A stretch of DNA of 64,000 nt from Branchiostoma floridae (GCF_000003815.2 NC_049980.1:1109065-1173064); one strand, 5' to 3'; numbered from the stretch's first letter, positions 11,601 to 22,255 are shown. Translations and numbers: made by a program. The notes: a model not told the origin generated them from the letters alone.

Positions 11601-11908
11601 TGTATTACACGTGCGCCCTACACATAGTATACGTAGGCTCCTGTATTGATTTCAAGTCCAACTAGTCAGCAATCAGCAGCACAGTATATATAGCGTATAC
11701 AAAAGCTTACGCTCAGAATAATTCTAGGCTCTGGTTATTTTTGCTGTTCTGAGCCACTATTTAGGTTAATTTCCTGTACTTTAAAAGCTATACGAGAAAA
11801 CCCTTGCTAAGACTTTATTTGGTAAATCTATGTTTAATTCACCCTGCAGGGAATTCAAAACCTAGGACCTCTAGTGGTCCTAGTGAATACTGGAGCAAGA
11901 CAGCTAGG

Positions 11909-12145
11909 GGCAATTAGTTCCACAGATCCACAGATAGTAGAATAAGACACTGAACGCCACCCCTATCACCACTGTGTGCGGGGTGAATCATTATATGCAC
12001 ATTAGGGATATGTCCTAGCAGAAAATGTAAAAGGTAAAGCTAATGGCTGCACAGATCCACAACTAGTAGAAAGAGTAACTGTGACCATCCCTGTCACCTA
12101 TGTATGGAACGAACAATTGTATACACATTAGGGATATGTGCCAGG
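11909..12145. repeat. two-unit diverged tandem duplication
   Basis: Two units about 127 bp apart share CACAGATCCACA and CACATTAGGGATATGT in the same order. They are clearly diverged. No coding content. Confidence 0.5.
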
Positions 12146-12402
12146 TGCAGGTGTAACAATAGGAAATAAAAAAAATGAAATAGTGAGGTCACTAAAAAGG
12201 TGTAATTTTGGATCTAACCGTTTACCATACGTAGATATATATAAGAACAATAATGGAATATAATTTTGCCAAACGTCAAAGTCAAACCATATCAACCCCA
12301 CAACACACCATACGCACCACCACAAAACAAAATATTTCATACATGTTTTTAGTTTTCAGACTCTTGTCATCTATTGTTCCCCGTCAGTTGAGGGTTTGAT
12401 GG

Positions 12403-12880
12403 TACAGTCAAACCTGTCTATAGCGGCCACTCAAGGTGCTGGAGAAATATGGCCACTATAGACAGGTGGCCACTATAGAGAAAATGAGCAAGCTATACAT
12501 GATTTCAGTTCCCACTAATCTTTCTCACCAAGTAGCATTGTCTCGATCGGTAAATTCACCGACAAAGACTTGCACTTCAATGCTCAAGGCATGCATATCT
12601 TCTGCTACCGCCAAGATGACCCTGTCAGGAACTCCAAATCCTCGCAAACTACAATTTCAAACTCGGTGCAGGGTGACAGGCTGCAGTATGGTTGCAATAG
12701 GCAGTGTTTCTGTATCAACAAGACCGGAAACCGTGTGGCCGTGGCTGTGTTGGACAGGTGGCCGCTATTATAAGCCTAATCATTCTTAATCATTACGAAT
12801 CCAAGGGACCGATTAACAGTGGCCACTATGGCCAGGTGGCTGCTATGCAAAGGTGGCCGCTAATACAGGTTTGACTGTAA
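12403..12880. mobile_element. F9 MITE, copy 1 (pogo/Tigger-like ends)
   Basis: Ends are TA-ACAGTCAAACCTG style: left TACAGTCAAACCTGTCTATA, right CAGGTTTGACTGTA, giving TA on both sides as expected of a TA target duplication. Subterminal GGCCACTATAGACAGGTGGC repeats occur on both arms. The open frame inside (12436-12789) shows no domain and is a by-product. The best match is the CAGT-ended pogo-like group (family knowledge), but no transposase is present. Confidence 0.7.
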
Positions 12881-13305
12881 ATGTGTAGGCTTGATTGCGC
12901 CTGCCAGCAGCCTCTATCCTCTAGGGTTGACCCTGTGTGGGTTGAGGAAATTACCCCTATAAAACGGCTGTCGGCTGAAGAGACTTGAAGGATTCAAATT
13001 GCAGCCAGAAACGGTAACAGTTCACTGACAGATCAAGTCAGTTCGCTCCCTTCACTGATCTGCGTGACTTTTTTTATACTAGTTCATCTCTGTTGCCAAA
13101 TTCAATAACAAACGTTACCATTTGAATAAGCCGGTTGTGGCAATTAGATAAGCCACTTGTAAGAATGAAAAATTTGCCGTTTTTGTGAACCTTTTCAGTT
13201 TTTCTTGCTTTCTCAATGAACAAGAAAGGGTTGCTTGCTTAGATTATTTGCATCCCACCTTGATCGACAAATCGTTTTACAACAATGACTGTAACAAATG
13301 CTAAA

Positions 13306-13515
13306 ATAGGATGAAGGAGAATTCTTTGTACACAACCAGTGGGTACTTACATAGCTTACGTTTCGATGTCTCTCAGACACCTTCGTCAGAGCTTCTAACT
13401 GGAGTTCTGCTTCTCACCGCTATATGTAGCCGATGTAGGTGGCGCTTTTGCGGTGAGAAAACAATCCCAAACGTGGCTTAGTTTGTATCCCCCCTCGTCC
13501 CGGTTCATCACTGGG
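13306..13515. repeat. left arm of 210-bp perfect inverted repeat (Penelope terminal repeat)
   Basis: Reading 13306 to 13515 and the complement of 14735 to 14526, I found no mismatch. It contains the 3' coding end of the ORF, its stop codon and a minus-strand hammerhead ribozyme. Confidence 0.9.
13336..13402 (-). ncRNA. type I hammerhead ribozyme (Penelope 3' terminal repeat)
   Basis: Same sequence as the plus-strand copy at 14639-14705. It lies on the coding strand of the element, spanning the ORF stop codon. Read 5' to 3' on the minus strand it has CTGACGA, a 7-bp stem II with GAG loop, GAAA, a 4-bp stem III with AAGCT loop, and a GTA cleavage triplet. Stem I is closed by CCAGT against ACTGG. 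Confidence 0.85.
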
Positions 13516-14588
13516 GTTGACTTTCTTATCCAGATGGCCTCCTTAATCCACCGTGCCCGCCTATTGTCTTCCCTGTCTATGACCTTTGCCCCCTCCCAGT
13601 CAATTACGCAATTGTTCCTGGCGATATGGTCTGTGACTGCCGACTTCTTTTCTTCTTTGAGCGCAAGTCTTTTCTGTGATCTTGTGTATCTTGTGGCATC
13701 TATGTTGTTGGCTTCTTTCTTGTGTTCTTCTAACCTCGTCCCAAAAGTCCTTCCTGTTTCACCAATGTACACCTGATCACAGCTCTGGCACGGGATTCTG
13801 TACACACAGTCTGTTTTGGCTAAGTCCTCCTGTTTGTCCTTAGGATGCACTAACAGACTTCTCAGTGTTGTTTTGGGTTTGACTGCAGTGGCTATCCCGT
13901 GTTTCCGAAATACCCTTTCCAAAGGTTCCGTGACTCCTTTGATGTAAGGGATGGTCACCATACCTTTCGCCTTTTCCTGTTGTTTAGTGCTCAGTTCTTT
14001 CTGTTTAGGTCTCTTCTTCTGTTGTTCCACCTTGTTGAAGGCCCATTGGGGGTAGCCACAGCGTGTGAGGGCTCTCTTGACATGTTGTGTTTCCTGTTCT
14101 TTGTCCTGGTCTTCAGTGGTGACGGTGTTGCATCGGTCCAACAGGGTGCGGATTACTCCTAACTTTTGGTGCAGAGGGTGGTGGGACTGGAAGTTTAGGT
14201 ATTGGTCCGTGTGCGTACTCTTCCTGTACACCAAAAGTTTCACTGTGCCATCCTCCTTACGCACTAGAAGGGTGTCAAGGAAAGGTAGTGTGCCTTCCTT
14301 CTCCTCTTCATACGTAAACTGTATGTTGCCGGTGGGGTCGATGCTGTTAAGGTGGTCTGTGAGCTCTTGTTGGGCTCCTCTCCTCACCACCTCTGCCACG
14401 TCATCAACATACCTTTTCCATAACTTGGGCTTGCATGTGATGGGTGCTGTGGCAATGGCTTCTTGTTCTAGCCACTCCATAAACAAGTTTGCCAGTACCG
14501 GGGATACCGGGCTCCCCATTGCTGTCCCAGTGATGAACCGGGACGAGGGGGGATACAAACTAAGCCACGTTTGGGATTGTTTTCTCAC
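13395..14588 (-). CDS. Penelope-like RT (C-terminal part) plus GIY-YIG endonuclease, 5'-truncated
   Basis: 397 codons, open from end to end. Residues 1-21 come from the inverted terminal arm and are not RT. RT homology starts near residue 22 with GSPVSPVLANLFMEW (motif B region), then the catalytic YVDD at residues 60-63 and LPFLDTL about 35 residues later. The upstream half of the RT, including the first catalytic aspartate, is missing, so the protein cannot be an active RT. After a basic linker comes a C-x5-C-x2-C cluster and VYIGETGRTFGTRLEEHK (from about residue 265), the GIY-YIG endonuclease that Penelope-like elements use for target nicking. The TAG stop (13395-13397) lies inside the hammerhead ribozyme. 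Open frames on the opposite strand here are antisense shadows. Confidence 0.88.
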   Translation of the reverse strand: MRKQSQTWLSLYPPSSRFITGTAMGSPVSPVLANLFMEWLEQEAIATAPITCKPKLWKRYVDDVAEVVRRGAQQELTDHLNSIDPTGNIQFTYEEEKEGTLPFLDTLLVRKEDGTVKLLVYRKSTHTDQYLNFQSHHPLHQKLGVIRTLLDRCNTVTTEDQDKEQETQHVKRALTRCGYPQWAFNKVEQQKKRPKQKELSTKQQEKAKGMVTIPYIKGVTEPLERVFRKHGIATAVKPKTTLRSLLVHPKDKQEDLAKTDCVYRIPCQSCDQVYIGETGRTFGTRLEEHKKEANNIDATRYTRSQKRLALKEEKKSAVTDHIARNNCVIDWEGAKVIDREDNRRARWIKEAIWIRKSTPVMNRDEGGYKLSHVWDCFLTAKAPPTSATYSGEKQNSS

Positions 14589-14735
14589 CGCAAAAGCGCC
14601 ACCTACATCGGCTACATATAGCGGTGAGAAGCAGAACTCCAGTTAGAAGCTCTGACGAAGGTGTCTGAGAGACATCGAAACGTAAGCTATGTAAGTACCC
14701 ACTGGTTGTGTACAAAGAATTCTCCTTCATCCTAT
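14526..14735. repeat. right arm of 210-bp perfect inverted repeat
   Basis: Exact inverse of 13306-13515. It supplies the false start of the minus-strand ORF and a plus-strand hammerhead. The arms are separated by 1,010 bp, so a read-through transcript could form a 210-bp duplex. Confidence 0.9.
14639..14705 (+). ncRNA. type I hammerhead ribozyme (inverted arm)
   Basis: Core CTGACGA at 14652-14658. Stem II GGTGTCT (14660-14666) pairs with AGACATC (14670-14676), all seven positions, loop GAG. GAAA is at 14677-14680. Stem III ACGT (14680-14683) pairs with ATGT (14689-14692) around AAGCT. The cleavage triplet is GTA, with the cut expected after 14693. Stem I pairs three bases next to the core, then CCAGT (14639-14643) with ACTGG (14701-14705) beyond an internal loop. 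All invariant core bases are present. Hammerheads are known in Penelope-like terminal repeats. Confidence 0.88.
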
Positions 14736-14943
14736 ATTCTACCAACCTGATGAAACTATTTTCGGAAATGCTAAAATATTTCGATTTTTTTTACGTTATT
14801 CACTTGACCTGGCTTAAGAAAGCAACACAGTTTCTAAATATACATATGCACGTTTCCTAAACAATGTGACCAAATATTGCAAATCATTTTGTCGAAAAAG
14901 AGGGTAACGTTATAACTTCTACGATTGGATTCGAACCAACTTA

Positions 14944-15070
14944 AAAGATGGATTCACACGTGCGTATATTTTCGAGTCCGTACCGGGTCCGTATGGAAGT
15001 TTCCAGCAACCTGTGGAACCTGTTAGAGGCTAATAAGACTTGAAAACGGACCTTATACGGACCTAGTTAT
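14944..15070. mobile_element. F8 MITE, copy 2 (short, internally deleted)
   Basis: GATTCACACGTGCGTATATT and GAGTCCGTACCGGGTCCGTA at the left, with ACCTTATACGGACC as the inverse at the right. At about 127 bp it is less than half of the copies at 7228 and 29393. Confidence 0.6.
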
Positions 15071-16700
15071 AAGTTTTAAAACCAGGTTTCTCTTTTTCCC
15101 CCTTGACGCGTAACAAATTATCTCTGCAGACATTGGTTGTGCCCGTTGAGTGACGTCGCCATTCAGACCTTGCGCATTGCGAGACTTGCGTGAGTGAGAG
15201 AGAAAGAGGACTCACTTGGAGACAAGCAACGCTGAGAGCCACCAACTGTGAGCGAACCAGCGCAGAAAACAACCGTCCGGACACCATCAGATCCATTTTT
15301 ACCATCAGATCAGTCTTGTACGTTTAATAATCGTCCACCTGTGGTGAACTCAGCGACCAACCACACGGTAAGATACTCCTTTCTTTTCTCGCACGGAATC
15401 ATCTAATGTTTGGGAGAGCTTTAGTAGAACAAATATCATGGTACATTACTTTGTTTGAGTAGGACAGATATCAGGAGACTCGATACCACAATCAGATTTG
15501 AGTACAAAAATGTTAGATGGAAAAATTCTCGCAAAGCAAAAATAGGTAAATAAAATGAATAGATATAAGATTGAGTTGATATCATGTCAGAAAAGGGACC
15601 AAACCCACGATTAATGTGACATGATATTAGGGAGATACTGGCATTGGCGCGCATTGCTTAGCTAGTAGAATTTTAAGATTCATTTTGTATTTTCATATTG
15701 TAGTTGTAGTTTGTACTTGACCGGTACCGTGTACCATGCAAAAGTAGATATTCTTTTTGTTGCGTAAATAAAGAGTTTTATTATGGTAAAACGCAGAGAG
15801 ATAGCAGGCCTCAGGATGGGATCTCAAGCCGTGCCCTACTCACACTGTTCATTGTGCTTGTCATAAAAAAGCTAGAGGATTTACCCTGGTACAATGAACC
15901 TGTAAATACTGTGCGTACCGACTGTCTTCTCTGTCACTACCAGTGGAAACTAGCAATTCAGTAGCCAAGCTTGTTCAAGGGACATTCAAAAGAAAGTTCC
16001 GCTTTGTGGTGCGGCCCCGTCACCGCTATTTCTCAAAGTCTAACGTGCAAGGCGCCTCCACAAGAAAGCGGTTATAGCCTACGATATGCTCCACCATGGC
16101 TACTTAAAGTCTGACGTGCAGTGTACATGTGTGTTCAGGGGCAACAGCAAGCCACCGGCACTGACGAACGCTTCGGTCCATCTTCCATAGCTTCGTGAAG
16201 TGCAATTTTCTTTTTAATGTGGCACTTTCCGAATATCATCTCGACCCTCACCAACAGTTCTCACTTTCCAATTCTTTTCCGTCCTTTTCACCATTTATCT
16301 ATTCTATTTATCTGCGGCTGCACTTGCCGGATGTTTTGTACGAAACAGCGTTTATTTACATCCCCACCTTCCTACTAGCGGCAACCGTAATTTCCAAGCA
16401 GAACCTAATATACTAGTGGGGGCCAATTAACTCCTCTGCCGGCAAAACTCCTTCCCCAGCTTATGATACTATCTTATGCCACGCAAGATCTGCTTAGAGA
16501 TTACGGCAACCGGTGGATTGGCAGAGAATTTCATGTAGGTTTTCTTTTAACGCTCTGTGTGTTATGTTGTCTTTTCAGTCATGCATATTTGTACATTTTG
16601 TGTGATATTCCAATCGTGAAGTAAAGCGTTACAACCAACCCATACAATTTAGGCCGCCGCGAGGTCGCGATGCGATCGCCGTCAAGTGGGATGGGGACTT
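15071..16700. other. stretch with no supported gene
   Basis: No ORF with a recognisable domain. Bases 16440-16500 (CCAGCTTATGATACTATC and on) match 47556-47610, and both lie next to an F6 element, so a larger repeat unit may be shared between these places. Confidence 0.45.
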
Positions 16701-16941
16701 TATACCCCGGTCACATTTGGCGAAAATCGATCGGATGACGATTCTGCGGCAATCGCCCGTGCCTCCCTAATAATAATAACTTGATTGCACAACGATTGTA
16801 CAATGTACAGGGTATGGCTTATATGTGACAGGGACGGTTTTCAGGTGAAAAAATACGCGCAACCCTCTGTCGATCTTAAATATGCCCGATCTTCCATCGA
16901 TGCACCCGAAGATCGTGCACGTGGATAATGTGACAAGGGTA
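16701..16941 (+). mobile_element. F6 MITE, copy 1 (complete)
   Basis: About 240 bp. Left CCCCGGTCACATTTGGCGAA and right ATAATGTGACAAGGG are inverted ends. Interior landmarks ATCGATCGGATGACGATTCT, CAACCCTCTGTCGATC and GATCTTCCATCGATGC recur in the copies at 32989 (inverted), 47324 (inverted, cut by a gap) and 48105. Confidence 0.75.
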
Positions 16942-17118
16942 TTAGCCGTCCGAAATGTCTTATGTTGTGATTTCTATGCTTTTCATTTTCGCACGTCCTG
17001 CCATATTTTTGTCTTTTCCCCCCTTTCATCCACTTCATTTTGTTGAGGGTGATAGTTTTACAGAAACAGCGGTTACTGACGCTAAAGGTCACAATTGCGA
17101 CAGTGGCCATTGGTGATG

Positions 17119-17337
17119 TAACGCTAGTTCACCTTTATCCTAGGGGTAACCTATATCCGTTGATAACAGAGTATTTATGGATTTCAGGTCGCCAAACGTT
17201 GTCCTCAAATTGCAACATTTTCAATACACAAAAACATTTTAGATATTACAGTTTGAAACCACCGTCCATAAATACCGTGTTTTTTTTTTAAAGAACGAAT
17301 GTAGCTTACCCCGCGGATAAACGTGAACTAGCGTTAG
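17119..17337. mobile_element. F7 foldback/MITE, copy 2
   Basis: TAACGCTAGTTCACCTTTAT at the left against AACGTGAACTAGCGTTAG at the right, with GGGGTAACC / CCCCGCGG inside the ends, as in copies at 5382 and 60050. Confidence 0.75.
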
Positions 17338-17430
17338 CCCCGACCGGGCTCTGAAGCTAATTTGTCCCGGCGGACTGCGCCGGATACCGCGGGGGTACCT
17401 CTCGGTGTTTTCACGGCGTGTATTTGGTGC
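17338..17430 (+). repeat. F13 GC-rich repeat fragment
   Basis: CGACCGGGCTCTGAAGC, TTTGTCCCGGCGGA and GCCGGATACCGCGG occur in the same order as in the larger F13 copies at 55833-56505 (inverted) and 58375-58615. Confidence 0.55.
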
Positions 17431-17702
17431 CGGGTCCCGGGTTGCATTTAACTCAGAGCTTACTGGACTGTCTGGTCAGAAATCGCCCGTTAGTCTTGGC
17501 TCTGTGCTCTTTGGACGCCCACTTCGGCCTTGTCACATACATGAAATGTTTGTCATGGCAACCCATGGTGTCGGGTCCCGGGTTGCATTTAACTCCGAGC
17601 TTGCTGGACTGTCTGGTCAGAAATCGTCCGTTAGTCTTGTCTGTACTCTTTGGACGCCCACTTCGGCCTTGTTACATACATGAAATGTTTGTCATGGCAA
17701 CC
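17425..17702. repeat. two-unit tandem duplication, ~142-bp period
   Basis: GGGTCCCGGGTTGCATTTAA, GGACTGTCTGGTCAGAAATC and TTTGGACGCCCACTTCGGCC each occur twice about 142 bp apart, with a few substitutions and a small deletion. Parallel reading frames arise from it but show no domain. Confidence 0.8.
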
Positions 17703-18009
17703 AAACCTAAATACGTAATGGTGTCATAGAAGAACTTCATTGCTGAACGAACGTACACGGTACAATGTATGGCAAAAAAAAAGAAGAAACAAACTTATCA
17801 TCCTAATGATTAAAACAAGTATTAAACATAGTATATTATGCAAATTATGAATATAGAATGAAATTTGACATCCTAATTTCTAGAACAATAAGAGCTAGCC
17901 TAAATCACTGATATTGTACTACAATCGAGTGGGGCTAATTATGAGTTTTGTCATATGACCCATTCGTTGGTATTTGATAAGGTTTTTTTTTATGACTAGA
18001 AGATAAGGT

Positions 18010-18188
18010 AAAGGTTGGTGCAATCCCTTAGCCTTTTTGGCTCCGTAGGCGCAGTGTATTGTTATTCACTGTGTCTAAGGCGTGGGAATTTGGATCTAAT
18101 TTCTTTCATCAAATCAGGTACCCAATTCTTACATTTGGCTGGAGTGAGGAAAGTCGTGTTAAGTGTCTTTCCTAAGGAAACAGCGTCT
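18010..18188 (-). repeat. SINE fragment (conserved-core type)
   Basis: Read on the minus strand it carries a core like that of many deuterostome tRNA-derived SINEs: a run ending in an AAGACACTTAACACGAC-like segment, then a CTCACTCCAGCCA-like segment and GGGTACCTGATTTG. The plus-strand words are AATCAGGTACCC and GGCTGGAGTGAGG. The tRNA head is not clear. It abuts the F2 element at 18195. Confidence 0.5.
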
Positions 18189-18194
18189 AATTAT

Positions 18195-18853
18195 AGGGCC
18201 TTCACAGTGAAATCGAATTAGCAGGAATCAAGCACAACCAGCCGGAATGAAGTATTTTCAAAATGCGTGCCACATTCGGGGCCATTCGGGTGGGAATTCC
18301 AAATAGACCTTATATCCCCTTCACACGAGAAGAAACATGGCCAAAATGCCGTCAGAATGAAAATTAATTTGTATTCCTGGAAATTTGTAATGTATTCTAG
18401 AAATTCACACTGCATTCCAGATATTCTTTTGGCCACATTCTGTCAGGATCAAGTGGCTTGCCGTTTCGGTATTCCATCGAATGAGGATAATGTTTCGTCG
18501 TCGGAATGCCGTAGAATGCGGTCATACTGCAGTTAGAATTATACACTTTGAATACCATTCAATATTTCTCCACTTCAAATGCACCTCGAAAGCTTTTAGC
18601 CAGAATAAATCTCGCTTATAGCAGCCAGCCAAACACCCCCCGGCCCCCTAGCGGGGAGGGGCCAGTTACAGCCCTGGACAGCGGAGTTTGTGTTACACAG
18701 ACTAGAAAGCTTTTAGCATGTCAAAAACTTTCCAGCCAGCAAAAAGAACGAGCACAAATATCTGGAATGCAGTGAGAATTTTTATAATACACTGCGAATT
18801 TCCAGGAATAGAAAAGAATTTTCATTCTGACGGCATTTCGTGTGAAGGGGCCT
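18195..18853. mobile_element. F2 element, copy 2
   Basis: AGGGCCTTCACAGTGAAATC at the left, GTGTGAAGGGGCCT at the right, GAAT/ATTC-rich between. A foreign-looking GC-rich stretch (CCCCCCGGCCCCCTAGCGGG, 18636-18655) lies in its middle, next to a duplicated AAAGCTTTTAGC (18589 and 18707). That suggests a secondary insertion or local duplication. Confidence 0.65.
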
Positions 18854-19435
18854 TAAGGAATACCAAGCCAATTTAATGCCAATTCAATTTAAATTGACTG
18901 CGTCGTCAGTTTGTCTGTATTTATCTATTAGTATTTACATCATTAAAAAAACATGAATCGAATTCATGACGTTTCGATATCGTGCCATGTGCACTCCGCC
19001 ATCTAACGGCGCACTAAAGAAGGTCCGGAGTTGTGATTAATAATTATATTTCAGCCATACATAGTATGGTGAAATATATTGTATTCGTAATGTTTCTTTC
19101 TTCTTTCTTCTTTCTTTCTCCTGTCAAATCTTCAAAGTGATTCATCTCCGCCGTTCCTGGACCGAATGACCTGAAATTCAGCACAGGGGTAGAATGGGCA
19201 AATACCTTGATGATTTTTTCTCAGTTTTTTCATATCTGACTCTAAAATGATTTTATTGAGATTTTTTGGTCAATTTTAGACCAAAACTGTATATTTTGGC
19301 CCATTGAAATTTGACACAGATGTGCCTTGATAATCCCTTCATATAAATTCAATAACACTTTTGGTGTACAGTGCAACAAAATGCTTATTTTTGCGATTTT
19401 TGGCCAATTTTTGACCAAAAAAGGACACTTTTGGC

Positions 19436-20792
19436 TCCTGTACCCTGGTATTACAATTAAATGACCTGAAATTTGGTATAGATGGGCATTAGCTACTTGG
19501 TAACAAGATTCAAGTAAAATTTTTGACATAAACAACTTTAAAATGATTAATTTTGGCACTTTTCTGAGGGGAAATTTGTTTTCTTTTGGCCTCCTGACGT
19601 GACCTTCCGTGACCCCGCACAGAGCCACACCTGTGCGCGTCAGCCGGAGAGTTAATTGAATCAAAGACCTAGCCAATCAGCGAAGAGGAGGCCAAAGGCT
19701 AATTAATATTCATAAGCGGGGCCTCATGATCCCGTATATAGCAGTGTTCCCGCCAGGGGGAGCGAAGCCCGCCTAAGGCTCTCGCATTTTAGACTATTCA
19801 GAAGGCTTTATCATATATTGTATCAGTTCTTGGGGCATATCTATGATAATCGCAGCAGTCACTTAACTTCTATTCAGGAGTTTAGCGTAACGCTATTTCA
19901 GGTCAAACCGTCAAAGGCAACTAAAAACAAACTTTAACGTTACTGAGTTCAACAGTACTTATAACTTGTTATCCGAAGTTGAAACGCTAGCGATGGTATT
20001 TTCGCTGCGCTGTTAGCTCCGTGCGACTGTTGTTGACGGTCTTATAACGGTATATTTTGCACCCCTGTACCCTGGTCTGAGTAACATTTGGTATAGATAG
20101 GCATAAGATAGTTGGTAAAATGATCCAAGTAAAATTTTTGGCATAAAGTACTGTAAAAGGCTTAATTACATCACTTTTTTAGGGGAAATTGGTTTTCTTT
20201 CGTTCTCCATGCCATGACCTTTCGGACGTTCACCCCACAGAGCCGACATCTGCACCTGCGTCTAGCCGGCAGGAAGAGTTAATTCAATTAATGGTTCAGC
20301 CAATCAGCGAAGAGGAAAGCGAAGGCTAATTAATATTCATAAGCGGGACCACACAATACGTTAACTTGAAGACTCAGGCCGTACAGACTTCTCGCCAGGA
20401 TTTTTTTTAAAGCGTCGGACAGGGGTCCGGGGGCCGCCGAATGTCCCTGGCGGGTTCCAGGGGCAGGGCCACTGTGGGGGGGACCCAGGTGGGCGAAGCC
20501 CCCCCGGAAGCTCTTGCATTTTAGACTATTGAGAAGGCTTCTTTTATCAGTTTTTTTAGGGCCATATCTACGATAATCGTAGCAGTCACTTACTTCTCTT
20601 CAGCAGTTTGACTTTAAAATATTTCGGGTCAAAGCTTCAAAGACAACTAAAACCTCATAAACAACAAACTTTACTTAGCTCAACGTATACAAAAATATTG
20701 TACGGGTTGCCATCCTTAGTTGAAGCGCTTATTTATAGCGCTAGTATCTTCGCTGCGCCGTTAGCCGCCGTGCGACTTTTGTTGACGGTCTG
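19436..20792. repeat. tandem segmental duplication, two ~610-730 bp units
   Basis: Unit 1 (19436-20043) and unit 2 (20062-20792) share CTGTACCCTGG, AAGTAAAATTTTTG, CCAATCAGCGAAGAGGA, GGCTAATTAATATTCATAAG, GCATTTTAGACTATT and TGTTGACGGTCT in the same order. Unit 2 has an extra GC-rich stretch (about 20395-20490). No coding domain. Confidence 0.75.
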
Positions 20793-22250
20793 ATATCCCT
20801 ACGTCGCCGCCTCGCTGATATTCCCACGGACATGTTTCAAGAAAAATACCTGCGTCAAATTCTATTCTATAAAACACGTGGGACTCAGTGTTACAGTCTA
20901 AATATTTTGTAGAAGCACCGCTGTAGGAAAGAAGGTCCAAGCAATGTAAAACATCACGTAGCATGAAGTTCGCTGTCAACTGGCACACAGCACATGACTG
21001 TTTGAAACTCTAAGTCTAATCAACAGCCGTGTTTGATTGATAGCCGGCGGTCCTTTGATGAAGTCGGCGAAAGGTGCGTTAGTTAGAAAATCTGCGTTTA
21101 GTTTTGATACGTAATTATAAGTTAGACAGTGGCGAGAATGATTATTTTCTCATCAATATTTCTCTTCAGAATTATTTGAACTTAATTGTACATCTAAACA
21201 ATTGGCTTACCTGTGCAATGTTTATATGATTAATGATCAGTGTACTGAAATCATGTGTAACGTATGGCTCCTAGTCAATAGATCAGCATTTTTCTCTATA
21301 GAGACCACCTGTCTATAGTGGTCACATTTCTATCACTGGACTGGAACTTGCGAAAACTGCTGTATTTTCTCCAGAGCAAATGTATGTGTTCCTAGTGCTG
21401 TTGTTGTTTGACATAAACTTTGAACATTTAAATTGTAAGTAACTTTAAACTGCCAGAGTTTCAGCCCAATAAAACACTCTCAGCGCCAGGGTATGAACAG
21501 ACTGACCAGACAGACGAAAATAAATCCTCGAACAAGGTTCAATCGTATCTTCCGGGTCTGGCAGGACTGAGTTGTTAAACTAAAATAAGAATAGGCTCGA
21601 TGGCTGATTGCATACAAAGTAAAACAGTTTAACAGTTTTACAGCTTGAAGAAAACAAACGCTCCTACAGTACCTGCACCTGCTTGATAATTATTAAATCG
21701 TATGCCCTACTTGAATAAAAAAAGTTCACTGCAATAATAAATGTACCCACATCACAAGGAGCTTATACTTTTTTTAAACTTACACCTAGTTATCGTACTG
21801 AAAATTGTTAATGACATTACATGAAGTCATTCAACAATTTTCAGTCATGATGAAAATTTTCTAAATGGAAGGTGTGATTATTGTCATTTTCTGAAAAATA
21901 GAAGCAAGCTCTATCTTTACCTGGAATCAAGTCACAATACCAGTCCACTTTGGGGGATAATGTACTGTTAAGAGGATGTTCCATTTTTGCGCAGGGGTGA
22001 TTTGGAACAGTCCAATGTTGCGTGGGAAGGGGTATGGCTGAAATATGCTGTATTTGCTCTTAAGCAAATGTCGGCCTTTCTAGTTTTGTTTTTTGTTTTT
22101 GTTTGTTTATTTTCAAACGCCTACATGTGTGGCCTATTGAGTTTAGACAAACCGGGTTTTCAATAGGGCTCAGTATTTACATACAAGGAAATAAAAGCAT
22201 ATTACTAAGAAAATAAATAGACATACACATCGGAACATATAAGTACAAAT
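20793..22250. other. stretch with no supported gene
   Basis: Apart from the F9 fragment at 21270-21350, this is AT-rich sequence. An imperfect inverted pair at about 21790-21850 (GAAAATTGTTAATGAC / TCATTCAACAATTTTC) could form a hairpin. Confidence 0.45.
21270..21350 (-). repeat. F9 MITE fragment
   Basis: On the minus strand GACCACTATAGACAGGTGGT followed by CTCTATAGAGAAAAATGCTG matches the subterminal part of the F9 copies at 12403 and 52326. The terminal ACAGTCAAACC is missing. Confidence 0.55.
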
Positions 22251-22255
22251 GAAAC

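Larger units (their letters stand above)
13309..14765 (-). mobile_element. Penelope-like retroelement with inverted terminal repeats
   Basis: A 13-bp exact direct repeat, AAATGCTAAAATA, flanks the unit at 13296-13308 and 14766-14778 and marks it as a discrete insertion. Inside are perfect 210-bp inverted arms (13306-13515 and 14526-14735) around a single minus-strand ORF with RT and GIY-YIG endonuclease parts. Thirty bases separate the right arm from the right target duplication. Penelope-like elements are known for variable terminal repeats, including inverted ones, and frequent 5' truncation. Here the RT N-terminus is lost and replaced by the inverted arm. Confidence 0.9.

Noticed and set aside
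12436-12789. 117-codon frame inside F9 element
   Set aside because: Lies entirely within a MITE; no transposase motif (no DDE signature) and not shared with copy 2.
13899-14646. Plus-strand frames of 87 and 193 codons in the Penelope element
   Set aside because: Antisense of the RT/GIY-YIG coding sequence.
14746-14770. CTGATGA followed by GGAAAT as another hammerhead core
   Set aside because: No stem II can form between them and GAAA is not correctly placed.
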